Below the pieces are notes generated by a model. The model saw only the letters and a list, made by a program, of their open reading frames with translations, had not been told where the DNA came from and did no database searches. A DNA stretch of 64,000 nucleotides from Flavobacteriaceae bacterium (GTDB lineage: Bacteria > Bacteroidota > Bacteroidia > Flavobacteriales > Flavobacteriaceae): contig NZMG01000003.1 in NCBI GenBank assembly GCA_002694465.1, positions 1-64,000 of the forward strand. The letters are read 5' to 3'. The first letter of the stretch is position 1, and every line of letters starts with the position of its first letter. The translations under genes and the position numbers were made by a program. Shown piece after piece: positions 18,249 through 28,277 of this stretch.

Positions 18249-19121
18249 ATGGAAACACAGATTGCAACTCCACAAAAACCTGCACCTAAGCCAAAATGGC
18301 TGAGAGTAAAGCTTCCCACGGGGAAAAAATATACCGAGCTTCGTGGCTTAGTAGATAAGTACAATCTACATACTATTTGTACCTCAGGAAGTTGCCCTAA
18401 TATGGGAGAATGTTGGACAGAAGGTACGGCTACCTTTATGATTTTAGGGAACACGTGTACCCGTTCTTGCGGATTTTGTGGTGTAAAAACAGGACGTCCA
18501 GAAACAGTAGATTGGGCAGAACCCGAAAAAGTGGCGCGTTCCATTAAAATTATGCAAATTAAGCACGCAGTCATTACCTCGGTAGATCGTGATGATTTAA
18601 AAGATATGGGGTCCATTATTTGGGCAGAAACGGTGAAAGCTATCCGAAGAATGAATCCTGAAACGACTCTAGAAACCCTTATTCCCGACTTCCAAGGGGT
18701 GACTCGAAATATCGACCGTATTATTGAAGTGGCACCAGAAGTGGTATCACATAATATGGAAACGGTAAAACGATTAACTCGCGAAGTACGTATTCAGGCG
18801 AAATACGAACGCAGTTTGGAGGTATTACGTTATTTAAAAGCACAAGGCATTAACCGAACCAAAAGTGGTATTATGCTTGGTCTAGGTGAAACCGAAGCCG
18901 AAGTTATTCAAACGTTAGAAGACCTTCGCAGTGTTGGATTGGATATTGTTACGCTAGGGCAGTATTTGCAACCTTCCAAAAAACATCTTTCAGTAAAGGA
19001 ATTTATTACGCCTGAGCAGTTTAAAAAGTACGAAGAGATTGGTTTGAAAATGGGCTTCCGTCACGTAGAAAGTGGTGCTTTGGTGCGTTCTTCGTATAAG
19101 GCCCATAAACATATCGCTTAA
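18249..19121 (+). CDS. lipA: Lipoyl synthase
   Basis: The 290-residue radical SAM enzyme inserts two sulfurs into octanoyl groups on carrier proteins. The auxiliary cluster motif is [13 protein letters not shown] and the radical SAM cluster motif is [10 protein letters not shown] (CxxxCxxC). The C-terminal RSSY is the ligand serine region. Length is normal. gap starts directly after the stop codon, so the pair forms an operon. Confidence 0.98.
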   Translation: METQIATPQKPAPKPKWLRVKLPTGKKYTELRGLVDKYNLHTICTSGSCPNMGECWTEGTATFMILGNTCTRSCGFCGVKTGRPETVDWAEPEKVARSIKIMQIKHAVITSVDRDDLKDMGSIIWAETVKAIRRMNPETTLETLIPDFQGVTRNIDRIIEVAPEVVSHNMETVKRLTREVRIQAKYERSLEVLRYLKAQGINRTKSGIMLGLGETEAEVIQTLEDLRSVGLDIVTLGQYLQPSKKHLSVKEFITPEQFKKYEEIGLKMGFRHVESGALVRSSYKAHKHIA

Positions 19122-20120
19122 ATGAAAGCGCCTATTACCATTGGTATTAACGGGTTTGGTCGTATTGGCCGGACACTCTTCAGATTATTACTAAATCATC
19201 CCACCATTAAAGTGGTTGCCATTAACGACATTGCTAATGGCAATACCATGGCACACTTGTTAAAATATGATAGTATCCATGGTGTGTTACCTAACGATGT
19301 TTCATTTTCTGAAGGTCAGCTCCACGTGGATGAAAAAAAGTTTCGGTATTCTTCTGAAGCTACTTTGGATAATTTAGATTGGAAGGGTGTTGATATTGTT
19401 ATTGAAGCCACTGGGAAGTTTAAAACCAAGGCGTTACTTCAAAAGCATATTGAAAACGGAGCAAAAAAAGTGATTCTTTCCGTTCCCCCTTTAGAAGATG
19501 ATATCAAAACCATTGTTTTAGGAGTAAATGAAGGAATATTAGAAGCGTCAGACAGTATTATTTCCAACGCTTCTTGCACCACAAATAATGCGGCCCCCAT
19601 GCTCAAAATAATTAATGAATTATGTGGGATTGAGCAGGCCTATATTACTACAGTACATTCCTACACTACAGATCAAAGTTTGCATGACCAACCGCATCGA
19701 GATCTACGTAGAGCTCGCGCTGCAGGACAATCGATTGTTCCTACGACTACGGGTGCTGCCAAGGCATTGACCAAGATTTTTCCAGATTTGGCAGATGTAA
19801 TTGGAGGTTGTGGAATTCGTGTTCCGGTGGCTAATGGTTCTTTGACTGATATCACCTTAAATGTAAAAAAAGAAACTACCATAGAAGAGGTGAATACAGC
19901 TTTCAAAAAAGCCTCAGAAACTTCTTTAAAAAATATTCTTCAGTATACTCAGGATCCTATTGTTTCTATTGACATTGTTGGGAATTCGCATTCATGTATT
20001 TTCGATAGCGAAATGACCTCTGTTATTGGGAAAATGGTCAAAATTATTGGTTGGTACGATAATGAAATGGGTTATTCGTCGAGAATTGTAGATTTAATCT
20101 TACAATTTTCGATAAAATAA
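19122..20120 (+). CDS. gap: Glyceraldehyde-3-phosphate dehydrogenase, type I
   Basis: The 332-residue enzyme has a Rossmann start GINGFGRIGR, the catalytic cysteine in SNASCTTNNAAP (about residue 150) and the conserved WYDNEMGYS near the end. NAD dependence is likely because VAINDIA contains the usual Asp. The start codon follows the lipA stop with no gap. It serves glycolysis or gluconeogenesis. Confidence 0.97.
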   Translation: MKAPITIGINGFGRIGRTLFRLLLNHPTIKVVAINDIANGNTMAHLLKYDSIHGVLPNDVSFSEGQLHVDEKKFRYSSEATLDNLDWKGVDIVIEATGKFKTKALLQKHIENGAKKVILSVPPLEDDIKTIVLGVNEGILEASDSIISNASCTTNNAAPMLKIINELCGIEQAYITTVHSYTTDQSLHDQPHRDLRRARAAGQSIVPTTTGAAKALTKIFPDLADVIGGCGIRVPVANGSLTDITLNVKKETTIEEVNTAFKKASETSLKNILQYTQDPIVSIDIVGNSHSCIFDSEMTSVIGKMVKIIGWYDNEMGYSSRIVDLILQFSIK

Positions 20121-20151
20121 CTATATTTATCGGCGAAGTACATAAGAGTAA

Positions 20152-22398
20152 ATGATTTACCTCTTGAAAAAATATAAAACCATAGCCCCCCTATGGCTGT
20201 TATTTTTAATAAGTAGTAGTGTTTTTTCACAACAACCGAAGGACACATTAGCGCTTATACAAAAGTATCATGCCGAAGGGAGAGCCTTTGTTCAAAACCA
20301 AGTATTTGACGAAGCCATAATTAGTTTATCTAAGGCTAATAAATTGGCTTTTGCATCAAAAAACACCGAGGAGCAACTTCAAGTAGAATTCAGTATCGCT
20401 CAACTTCATTATTACTTACGTAATTACCATAAGGCAGAAAAGGAAGCCAAGAAAATAATTTCAGAATTAAAGAAAAGAAAAAAGGAGAAAGAACTTGCTG
20501 AAGCTTATACTTTATTAGGCCTTATTAATATTCAACTCAATAAATTCCCACAGGCCGAAGAAGCGCTAAAACAAGCAGACAGTTGGTTTACGAAAACCAA
20601 CGATGAAAAAAATCGGGCCAATGTTTTGTTGGGATATGGAATTCTAGAGCTTAAAAAACACAATTATAAAGTAGCAATCAATTATTTGGATGCAGCCATC
20701 CCTATTTTTGAGGTCAATGACTTTTTCTATCAAGAGGCGTACGCACGATTAAGTAAGTCTGAAGCTCTATTAAATAGCAACAGCAATGATGTACCAAATG
20801 GCCTACAACAATCTAAACAAAGTCTTCAAAAGGCACTTGCTATTATTGACGCTAATGCATTTGTTAAACTAAAAATTGATAGTTATAAGATTGAATCCTA
20901 CATAGCTTTAAAAGAGAATAATTACACTTTAGCCGAAGAGAACATGGCTATTTACGAGCAAAAAAATGATTCGCTATATCAAGTTTTTTTAAGTGCTATT
21001 TCAAAAGGAATTGATTCGGAAGGTGATGCGGGCTATTATAGTGAGATAATTGATAAACAACAAACCGATCTCGACAAGCAAAGAAGGTCTATTAACTTCG
21101 GAAAAATGACCACGGGGTTAAGTATTGCCCTTATTGTCATTCTATCATTATTAACCTTATCGCTCTATAAAAACAATAATTTAAGAGCCAAGGCAAATGA
21201 TTTACTTCAAGATAAAAACAACGAGTTACAACTAGCGAAAGAAAAGGCAGAAAAAGCTTCATTGGCTAAAGCACAGTTCCTTTCTACCATTACACACGAA
21301 TTACGAACACCGCTATATGCAGTAACGGGATTAACACATTTACTGCTAGAAGAGAATCCAAAACCCGACCAAAAAGAACACCTTAATTCCTTAAAGTTTT
21401 CTGGAGAGTATTTATTATCATTAATTAATAACATTCTTGACCTTAACAAGCTTGAAGCAAACAAAGTTGAGATTGAAAAAACAAGTTTCGATCTTAAAAA
21501 GAGATTGAATGATGTACTCATTGCGCTAAAGAAAACTGCCGATGATAAAAAGAACCATCTTCATCTAGAATATGATGAAACGATACCTAATAAGCTATCT
21601 GGAGATCCTCTAAAACTGTCTCAAATTCTTATTAATTTAATTGGGAACTCACTCAAGTTTACCCAAAACGGTGATGTCTTTATCCGAATTAAAAAAATGA
21701 AGGAGATTAATAATCGGGTATTACTTCATTTTGAAATTGAAGATAATGGTGTGGGGATTTCAAAAAAGAAACAAAAAAGCATTTTTGAATCTTTTTCCCA
21801 AGCATCACTTCAAATTAATAGAAAATTTGGAGGTACTGGGTTAGGACTTGCCATTGTAAAAAACCTATTGGAGCTTATGGGAAGTAAAATCCAATTGGAA
21901 AGTCAATTAGGAAAGGGCTCTAAGTTTTGGTTCGATATTAACTTTGCAGTTTCTGAAGAATATTCTGAAACAAAAGATACCAGAAGTGTTCATGAAATAG
22001 ACTTAGCTGCATTAGAAAATAAAAAGGTCTTGGTGGTTGAGGATAACAAAATAAACCAAATGATAACCAAGAAAATTCTTGAGAAGAACAAAATGGTTTG
22101 TGATGTTGCAGACAATGGAATAGACGCCATTAAATTGGTAAAAGAAAATGAATACGACATTATTTTAATGGACATTCATATGCCAGGTATTAGCGGAATT
22201 GAGGCAACGCAGGACATTCGAAAATTCAATAAAGGACTTCCAATTATCGCACTTACGGCAGTTACCATTGATGAAAATCTGGACGATTTCTACCGTGCTG
22301 GGTTTAATGAAATCATTCCAAAGCCATTTAAAACAGAAGAGTTCTTCGAAAAAATTTACAAAACGTTAGAGAGCCGAAAAATGCCCATAGAAGGCTAA
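20152..22398 (+). CDS. TPR-containing hybrid histidine kinase
   Basis: The 748-residue protein has a signal peptide, a periplasmic tetratricopeptide region (about residues 30-290), a membrane helix (about 318-340), a short coiled coil, the HisKA dimerisation helix with phospho-accepting His382 in THELRTPL, an HATPase domain (DNGVGISKKK, then GGTGLGLAIVKNLLELMG) and a receiver with Asp674 in LMDIHMPG. A downstream phosphotransfer partner is not encoded nearby. The 3' end overlaps lpxK by four bases. Signal unknown. Confidence 0.94.
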   Translation: MIYLLKKYKTIAPLWLLFLISSSVFSQQPKDTLALIQKYHAEGRAFVQNQVFDEAIISLSKANKLAFASKNTEEQLQVEFSIAQLHYYLRNYHKAEKEAKKIISELKKRKKEKELAEAYTLLGLINIQLNKFPQAEEALKQADSWFTKTNDEKNRANVLLGYGILELKKHNYKVAINYLDAAIPIFEVNDFFYQEAYARLSKSEALLNSNSNDVPNGLQQSKQSLQKALAIIDANAFVKLKIDSYKIESYIALKENNYTLAEENMAIYEQKNDSLYQVFLSAISKGIDSEGDAGYYSEIIDKQQTDLDKQRRSINFGKMTTGLSIALIVILSLLTLSLYKNNNLRAKANDLLQDKNNELQLAKEKAEKASLAKAQFLSTITHELRTPLYAVTGLTHLLLEENPKPDQKEHLNSLKFSGEYLLSLINNILDLNKLEANKVEIEKTSFDLKKRLNDVLIALKKTADDKKNHLHLEYDETIPNKLSGDPLKLSQILINLIGNSLKFTQNGDVFIRIKKMKEINNRVLLHFEIEDNGVGISKKKQKSIFESFSQASLQINRKFGGTGLGLAIVKNLLELMGSKIQLESQLGKGSKFWFDINFAVSEEYSETKDTRSVHEIDLAALENKKVLVVEDNKINQMITKKILEKNKMVCDVADNGIDAIKLVKENEYDIILMDIHMPGISGIEATQDIRKFNKGLPIIALTAVTIDENLDDFYRAGFNEIIPKPFKTEEFFEKIYKTLESRKMPIEG

Positions 22399-23405
22399 TA
22401 TTTTCTGAAGTATTCTATTCGGTTTAAAACCTCTCTCTCAAAAGCACCTTCTTCTTTGTACAAAAATACGGTGGTTATAGGTAAATAATACAAGGCTCTT
22501 TTTTGAAGTCTGCTACTCAATCTTTTAAAATCTTTTTCGGTCGTAAGAATGATATCTTCCTTTTGAAGTTTTTCAATTTCAGACGTTGAAAAATGATGAT
22601 GATCGGGAAATTTTTGATGCTGAAATTTGAAGTTTTTTTGTTTTAAAAACTCCACCAAGGGTGTAGGATTGGCAATACCGGTTACTAAAGTAAATGGTTT
22701 ATCCTTCAAATATCCTAATGGGAGACCCTCAGAAATTCCATGAATACTCGTATCATAACCTATTTTTGAGAAGTAAATAGATTGATGTTCCTTTAATTGC
22801 ATCCTATGCTGAATTTCCTGCAATTTGGCATAGGCCGTACCATCGGGAATTTTTGTAATCACAATAATATCGGCGCGATTCATTCCTCTTTTCGATTCAC
22901 GCAAATTACCTGCAGGTAACACTAAATCTTCTATAAATAAATTTGAATAGGAAGTAAGTAAAATACTCAAAGCAGGTTTCACTTTTCGGTGCTGAAAAGC
23001 ATCATCCAAGATAAGGACTTCAGCTTTTTGCTTCAGCTTTTCGATTCCCTCTCTCCTATCTGCACAAACAGCTATAGTAACCTCAGGAAATTTATGTTTA
23101 AACTGAAGCGGCTCATCTCCCACTTCTTCTGCAGTAGACAATGCTTGTACTTCTAGAAACCCAGAAGTATTACGTTTATAACCCCTACTTAGCACAGCCA
23201 CTTTGTAATCTTCATTCAGAATAGAAATCAACAATTCAACCATGGGCGACTTCCCTGTTCCACCGACCGAAAGGTTTCCTACAGAAATCACCGGAATTTC
23301 ATACTCCGTACTTTCTTTCCACCCTTTATCATAGGCATAGTTACGCAACGAGGTAATGCCATCGTATAAAATGGAAAAAGGAAAAAGGAATTTCCGAAAG
23401 TTCAT
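22395..23405 (-). CDS. lpxK: Tetraacyldisaccharide 4'-kinase
   Basis: The 336-residue enzyme phosphorylates the lipid A disaccharide at the 4' position. The P-loop is SVGNLSVGGTGKSPMVELL (residues about 40-58), with LSRGYKRNTSG and the DDAFQHRK motif further on. An N-terminal hydrophobic segment anchors it to the inner membrane. It is divergent from the Nif3 family gene, with 44 bases between the starts. Confidence 0.96.
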   Translation of the reverse strand: MNFRKFLFPFSILYDGITSLRNYAYDKGWKESTEYEIPVISVGNLSVGGTGKSPMVELLISILNEDYKVAVLSRGYKRNTSGFLEVQALSTAEEVGDEPLQFKHKFPEVTIAVCADRREGIEKLKQKAEVLILDDAFQHRKVKPALSILLTSYSNLFIEDLVLPAGNLRESKRGMNRADIIVITKIPDGTAYAKLQEIQHRMQLKEHQSIYFSKIGYDTSIHGISEGLPLGYLKDKPFTLVTGIANPTPLVEFLKQKNFKFQHQKFPDHHHFSTSEIEKLQKEDIILTTEKDFKRLSSRLQKRALYYLPITTVFLYKEEGAFEREVLNRIEYFRKY

Positions 23406-23449
23406 ACCACGAAAATATACTTTTTTATCTTTACACTAAATATATATTT

Positions 23450-24544
23450 ATGACAGTAAAAGAGGTACTATCCGTTTTAGAAGCATTGGCACCGCTTTCG
23501 TATTCCGAAGACTTTGACAATACAGGCTTGTTGGTGGGTGATTACAACACCCAAGTAAAAGGAATCTTAGTAACGCTCGATACACTGGAAACGGTGGTAG
23601 ATGAAGCCATAGAAAACCATTGTAACCTTATTGTAAGCTTTCACCCTATTATTTTTAAAGGGCTAAAAAAACTTACTGGTAAGAGTTATGTGGAGCGCAC
23701 TGTCTTAAAAGCCATAAAACACGATATCGCTATTTTTTCCATTCACACCGCATTGGATAATGCTTGGAATGGAGTAAACGCCATGATTTGCGAAAAACTC
23801 AACCTCAACAACCGTAAGATTCTTATTCCGCAGGAAGGAACGATTAAAAAACTCATCACTTTTGTCCCGAATAAGGATGCCGAAAAACTTAGAGATAGTC
23901 TTTTTAAAGCGGGTGCTGGAGCCATTGGAAATTATGACAACTGTAGTTTTAATATAAAAGGAATAGGAAGTTTTAATGGAAACGAAAACTCCAATCCTAC
24001 CAAAGGAAAAAAAGGAGAAACGCATTTTGAAGAAGAAACACAAATTGGAGTCACTTTTTCAAAACACCTAGAAGGAAAGGTTCTGCACGCCCTATTTGAA
24101 AATCACCCTTATGAAGAAGTAGCGTATGAAGTAACCACTTTGGAAAATACCCATCAGCATATTGGAATGGGGATGGTTGGAGAACTTATGGAAGCTATTT
24201 CTGAAGAAGCATTTCTCGCTCATTTAAAGAAAACATTTAAAACTGGCGTGATTCGTCATTCCAAATTGTTAGGAAAACCCATTAAAAAAGTGGCCGTTTT
24301 AGGCGGAAGCGGAAGTTTTGCCATTTCAGCGGCAAAAAGTAAGCAAGTGGATGCTTTTGTGACCTCCGATTTAAAGTATCACGACTTTTTTCAGGCTGAA
24401 AATCAGTTAATTTTAGCCGATATTGGGCATTATGAAAGCGAACAATACACAAAAGAGTTATTAGTTGCTCACCTTAGCAAAAAAATTACTAATTTTGCAG
24501 TCGTTTTATCAAAAGTAAAGACCAATCCTGTAAGCTATTTTTAA
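23450..24544 (+). CDS. Nif3-like dinuclear metal center protein
   Basis: The 364-residue protein matches the Nif3/YqfO family with an inserted PII-like domain. The metal site is formed by SFHPIIF, HTALDNAWNG, and a C-terminal LADIGHYESE. The domain inserted at about residues 125-235 contains ENHPYEEVAYEV, typical of the longer type. Biochemical role is unsettled in the family. It is three bases from the next gene, with which it is commonly paired in Bacteroidota. Confidence 0.94.
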   Translation: MTVKEVLSVLEALAPLSYSEDFDNTGLLVGDYNTQVKGILVTLDTLETVVDEAIENHCNLIVSFHPIIFKGLKKLTGKSYVERTVLKAIKHDIAIFSIHTALDNAWNGVNAMICEKLNLNNRKILIPQEGTIKKLITFVPNKDAEKLRDSLFKAGAGAIGNYDNCSFNIKGIGSFNGNENSNPTKGKKGETHFEEETQIGVTFSKHLEGKVLHALFENHPYEEVAYEVTTLENTHQHIGMGMVGELMEAISEEAFLAHLKKTFKTGVIRHSKLLGKPIKKVAVLGGSGSFAISAAKSKQVDAFVTSDLKYHDFFQAENQLILADIGHYESEQYTKELLVAHLSKKITNFAVVLSKVKTNPVSYF

Positions 24545-24547
24545 AGT

Positions 24548-25333
24548 ATGGCAAAGAAAACTGAAATCACTGTAGAAGATAAGTTAAGAGCGTTATTCGA
24601 TTTACAATTAATCGATTCGCGTGTAGATGAAATTAGAAATGTTCGTGGAGAGCTTCCTTTGGAAGTTCAAGATTTGGAAGATGAAGTGGCAGGGATGAAT
24701 ACCCGTCTTGAGAAATTGACCAACGATCTTGAAAGCATCGAGGAAAGCATCAAGGAAAAGAAAAACTTGATTGAAGAGGCAAAAAGCCTTATCAAAAAAT
24801 ACACGACACAACAAGATAAGGTTCGTAACAATCGCGAATACAATAGCTTGAGCAAAGAAGTTGAATACCAGGAATTGGAAATTCAATTGGCTGAAAAGCA
24901 CATCAAAGAATTTAAAGCGCAAATCGAACAAAAAAGTGCGGTGATAGAAGAAACCAAAGAGCGTTTGGCAGAACGTGAGAATCACTTAAAGCACAAACAA
25001 GGTGAGCTTGATGAGATTCTTGCTGAAACCGAAAAAGAAGAGCAAGCACTTCTAAAAGAATCTGAAAAGTACGAGAAAAACATCGAAGAGCGTTTGGTAA
25101 ATGCCTATAAACGCATTAGAAGCAACGTAAAAAATGGTCTTGCTGTGGTTCCTGTTGAGCGTGGTGCTTCTGGTGGATCGTTTTTTACCATTCCGCCACA
25201 AGTACAAATGGAAATTGCCGCTCGCAAAAAAATTATTACCGATGAGCACAGTGGTCGAATTTTAGTAGACCCTGCATTGGCAGAAGAAGAAAGAGAAAAA
25301 ATGGAGCAGTTATTTAAAAAAGTAAGTAAATAA
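24548..25333 (+). CDS. Coiled-coil zinc-ribbon family protein lacking the cysteines
   Basis: The 261-residue protein belongs to the DUF164/C4-type zinc ribbon family, with a long coiled coil (about residues 30-185) and a short globular tail. In other phyla the tail carries two CxxC pairs. Here those positions read GASGGSFFTIPPQ and HSGRILVD, with no Cys at all, so a zinc site is not possible. The gene is coupled to the Nif3 gene and ends at a strong terminator. Confidence 0.88.
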   Translation: MAKKTEITVEDKLRALFDLQLIDSRVDEIRNVRGELPLEVQDLEDEVAGMNTRLEKLTNDLESIEESIKEKKNLIEEAKSLIKKYTTQQDKVRNNREYNSLSKEVEYQELEIQLAEKHIKEFKAQIEQKSAVIEETKERLAERENHLKHKQGELDEILAETEKEEQALLKESEKYEKNIEERLVNAYKRIRSNVKNGLAVVPVERGASGGSFFTIPPQVQMEIAARKKIITDEHSGRILVDPALAEEEREKMEQLFKKVSK

Positions 25334-25351
25334 CCCCTTCATAAACGATAT

Positions 25352-25384
25352 AAAAGCCTTCACAGTTGTGGAGGCTTTTTTTTG
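25352..25384 (+). terminator. Intrinsic terminator after the Nif3/coiled-coil operon
   Basis: AAAAGCCTTCAC pairs with GTGGAGGCTTTT around an AGTT loop with one mismatch. A run of eight or more Ts follows. It lies 19 bases beyond the stop codon. Confidence 0.9.
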
Positions 25385-25438
25385 TAATTTTCTGAAAGGA
25401 TTTTACTTGAAATCGACTTATTTAAGAAATTACTAATT

Positions 25439-26119
25439 ATGAAAAAATACGTGGTATTATTCTTTTCGGTTATTTTATTGAGTTTTCAAGCCTCTTGTCA
25501 ATCTAATGAACGGAATAAAAAAGAAGAAGCCAAATTGCAAAAAGAGGTAAATCCCGTACATGTACCTGCCAAAGATGGCTATGAGTTTGCCTATTTTGCT
25601 AGCGGATGCTTTTGGTGTGTGGAAGCCATTTATGAAAGCGTAAAAGGAGTCAAAGAATCCATTTCTGGATATAGTGGCGGCCACATAGATAATCCAACGT
25701 ATGAGGCGAGTAACACAGGTTTAACAGGACACGCCGAAGCCGTAGAAATTATGTACGATCCCAAGGTGGTTAGCTTTTCTACGTTAGTGGATGTATATTT
25801 TGGTTCCCAAAATATCACACAGGTAAACGGACAAGGCCCCGACCGCGGGAGCCAATACCGAAGCATTATTTTTTACCAAAATGAGGCGCAAAAGAAAATC
25901 ATTGACGAAAAAATTGCTGCCCTTGAGAAAGAATTAGGGAAAGGAAAAGTAGCCGCCCAAGTATTGCCCTTCCAAAAATTTTGGGTAGGAGAACCTGAAC
26001 ACCAAAACTATGAACGATTACACCCAGATAATCCCTATATCCAAAACGTATCTATCCCACGACTAAATAGGTTTAAATATAAGTTTCCTGAATTGCTAAA
26101 AGAAAATGAAGAGCATTAA
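25439..26119 (+). CDS. msrA: Peptide-methionine (S)-S-oxide reductase
   Basis: The 226-residue enzyme repairs oxidised methionine. The catalytic cysteine is in GCFWCVEAIYESVKGV, followed by SGYSGG and a conserved GHAEAVEIMYDP. The first 20 residues form an export signal with Cys in QASCQS, so this copy probably acts in the periplasm as a lipoprotein. The gene stands alone between two hairpins. Confidence 0.96.
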   Translation: MKKYVVLFFSVILLSFQASCQSNERNKKEEAKLQKEVNPVHVPAKDGYEFAYFASGCFWCVEAIYESVKGVKESISGYSGGHIDNPTYEASNTGLTGHAEAVEIMYDPKVVSFSTLVDVYFGSQNITQVNGQGPDRGSQYRSIIFYQNEAQKKIIDEKIAALEKELGKGKVAAQVLPFQKFWVGEPEHQNYERLHPDNPYIQNVSIPRLNRFKYKFPELLKENEEH

Positions 26120-26160
26120 TACTTAGTCAAACTTGCTATGGAATTAATAGCTTCTTTCAT

Positions 26161-26210
26161 TTTTGTTTCGGAAAACAAAAGCACAAGCCAAATAGCTTGT
26201 ACCTTTTTTT
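26161..26210 (+). terminator. Possible terminator pair after msrA
   Basis: Two hairpins follow each other: TTTTGTTT with AAACAAAA (26161-26180), and ACAAGC with GCTTGT (26183-26200) ending in a run of seven Ts. They lie between the convergent ends of msrA and the AhpD-like gene and may serve both. Confidence 0.5.
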
Positions 26211-26222
26211 ATACCTAATTAA

Positions 26223-26780
26223 TTATACAGTGGTTGCTTCCCATGCATATTTTTCAAAAACGCTATCTACAGGGGTATTGGCAATATGATTTGTATAGTT
26301 GCTTATCACTTTTTGAGATAATCCCAGAATAATTTCTAAGACTTGTTGCTCTTTATATCCAGCAGCAAAAAAAGTTTCTAACTCAGTATCGGTTACTCTA
26401 CCTCTATTTCTTACAATAGAAAGTGTAAATTCGTGCAAGGTTTGTAATTTTTCAGTAGGTAGACGTGTTCTATTTCTTAAGGCCTCTGTTATTTCAGGAG
26501 CTACCTTCATTATATTAGCAATTCCAGTATGTGCAGGAACACAATAATGGCATTCGTGTTCTACATTAATGGTTTGCCAAACAACTGTAAGTTCTTCTTT
26601 ATTAAAGGAAGACTCCGTAAAAAGTTTATGCAAAGTTTGGTAAGCTTGTAATAACTCTGGTGATCCTGCTAGTACCCCATGTAATCCTGGAATTCTGCCA
26701 TTGGCTTTAAGCGATTGTTCTAAAAATGGTTTGCTCTTTTCTGGAGCCGATTCAACAGTGTGAATTTTTAATGTACTCAT
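26223..26780 (-). CDS. Carboxymuconolactone decarboxylase (AhpD-like) family protein
   Basis: The 185-residue protein has the CMD/AhpD core with the redox motif EHECHYCVPAHTGIA (CxxC and a following His), suggesting peroxidase or thiol-reductase activity rather than decarboxylation. Its promoter region carries a palindrome (26814-26832) that matches one before the DUF6503-tetR operon, so it is probably repressed by the adjacent TetR protein. Confidence 0.9.
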   Translation of the reverse strand: MSTLKIHTVESAPEKSKPFLEQSLKANGRIPGLHGVLAGSPELLQAYQTLHKLFTESSFNKEELTVVWQTINVEHECHYCVPAHTGIANIMKVAPEITEALRNRTRLPTEKLQTLHEFTLSIVRNRGRVTDTELETFFAAGYKEQQVLEIILGLSQKVISNYTNHIANTPVDSVFEKYAWEATTV

Positions 26781-26813
26781 AGTTTAAATTTAATTGTTAT
26801 AAATAGTAAAATA

Positions 26814-26832
26814 CCTAAACGATTGTTTAGTT
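26814..26832. promoter_or_regulatory. Putative TetR operator, site 1
   Basis: CCTAAACGATTGTTTAGTT is an imperfect palindrome lying between the start of the AhpD-like gene and the end of tetR. Its reverse complement shares AACTAAACAATCG with site 2 at 28278-28297. Two near-identical palindromes in front of the two units next to a TetR gene are most simply its operators. Confidence 0.7.
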
Positions 26833-26848
26833 ATAGGATAAAAAAATG

Positions 26849-27412
26849 TTATATGTTTTTAAAAGTCATTTCTATATAGTCTTCAATTTCCTTTTGATTG
26901 TTAACTCTGGAAGCGACGGCTAAACCGTGTTTTGCTAACAATAAAAAATTGGCTTGTTTTAAAATGGTTGCTTCATCTTTGGTAGGATCCATTCGTAATT
27001 TTTCAATAAATAAATCTTTCAAATTATTCATAAATCCATCCATTTGTTCTTTTATTAACTGGTCTTCCCTTTCTGAAAACTCATAATAGGTATTGGTTAA
27101 TAAACATCCTTTGTGATTTCCTTTTTCATCACAAATACGAACCGAATTGTAGAAAAATTCCTTTATATCTTCAACTCCTTTATTTGAATTTCTGAATTGT
27201 TCAAAAATACCCTGCACCCTTTTTTTGTAGCTTTTTAGACTTTCAAGAAAAAGCCCGTGTTTATTTCCGAAGCTAGCGTACATAGAAAATTTATTAATGC
27301 CCATTTCTTTTTCAAGCATGTGCATAGAAGTAGCTTCATAACCGTTTTTCCAAAAAACTTTCATTGCCTTTTCTACTACTTCTTCTTCAATATACGCTTT
27401 CTTCCTTGCCAT
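26849..27412 (-). CDS. TetR/AcrR family transcriptional regulator
   Basis: The 187-residue repressor-like protein has an N-terminal HTH (KAMKVFWKNGYEATSMHMLEKEMGINKFSMYASFGNK is the typical pattern spread over residues 15-52) and a divergent ligand domain with a Cys at GCLLTN. Its start codon overlaps the stop of the upstream DUF6503 gene, so the two form one operon with an operator at 28278, consistent with autoregulation. Inducer unknown. Confidence 0.93.
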   Translation of the reverse strand: MARKKAYIEEEVVEKAMKVFWKNGYEATSMHMLEKEMGINKFSMYASFGNKHGLFLESLKSYKKRVQGIFEQFRNSNKGVEDIKEFFYNSVRICDEKGNHKGCLLTNTYYEFSEREDQLIKEQMDGFMNNLKDLFIEKLRMDPTKDEATILKQANFLLLAKHGLAVASRVNNQKEIEDYIEMTFKNI

Positions 27413-28248
27413 TACTTTTTATTAAATTCTTCTGCTGTAAGATGATTGTTAAATGTAATATTGGACCAAGTTACATTTATCCAAGGTTCGTCGGATACTT
27501 GGGCATCCCAAGTAGATTTTTTGTATTGACGCTTTGTAGGGATAAGCATACCGTCTATCTCTTCATATTCCAATTGCATAAGCATAGGGTTCTCCACCAC
27601 ATTAAAATCTACCACCGTAAATAAAAACTGATCTACTAATTTCGTGTTTTGATTTATATATAAAAGATAAATATCTTTAGGAGAATCATCTTCAGATTCA
27701 AAAGTCACTTTTACTAAATCGTATTTTTTAGTATTTATAACGGCTTCATGTAAATATTCATAGTGCAATCCTGGGTCTAATAATTTTTGAAACATGGCAA
27801 ACCAATAAAAATTGGTTTTTCGGTTAAAGACAACACGTTTCATAAAAGCTTCATCTTCAAGATACGCTCCTTGATGTTTGAGCCAAAATTCGGAACCATT
27901 ATACCCTTGTTCTATAGTTCCCTCTAGTTGGGGTAATGTTCTTTCGTGCTGTTGATATTGACCATAAGACAACTCCCCATTAAAAATATATTTTTCTGTA
28001 GAAACATCTTTTTTGCCGTCTGGAGTTTCATAGGTATAGGTATAGACAACATCTTTTTTTGCTGCCAAGGCGTTATAATCACCCGTTTTTTGTGTCATTT
28101 CGTACACCAATTCATGTCCTTTGTTTTTAAAAACTATTTCGGGTGCAGTAGTTTGTAAAGGTTCACTATAGGAAGCCTTTTCGGGGGTGTTTTTACAGGA
28201 TAGGATAGATACAGCTAATACAGGGACAATAAGGAAGTGGTATTTCAT
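27412..28248 (-). CDS. DUF6503 family lipoprotein
   Basis: The protein has a lipoprotein signal (lipobox SILSC) and a beta-rich body with repeated Tyr/Trp-rich strands, matching DUF6503. The start is ATG 28248 (MKYHFLIV), which gives a proper signal peptide; the frame can be extended 20 residues upstream through the operator, which I reject. Function unknown. It is the first gene of the TetR-regulated operon. Confidence 0.85.
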   Translation of the reverse strand: MKYHFLIVPVLAVSILSCKNTPEKASYSEPLQTTAPEIVFKNKGHELVYEMTQKTGDYNALAAKKDVVYTYTYETPDGKKDVSTEKYIFNGELSYGQYQQHERTLPQLEGTIEQGYNGSEFWLKHQGAYLEDEAFMKRVVFNRKTNFYWFAMFQKLLDPGLHYEYLHEAVINTKKYDLVKVTFESEDDSPKDIYLLYINQNTKLVDQFLFTVVDFNVVENPMLMQLEYEEIDGMLIPTKRQYKKSTWDAQVSDEPWINVTWSNITFNNHLTAEEFNKK

Positions 28249-28277
28249 TTTAGGGTTTTTAGATTTGACAGCAACAA

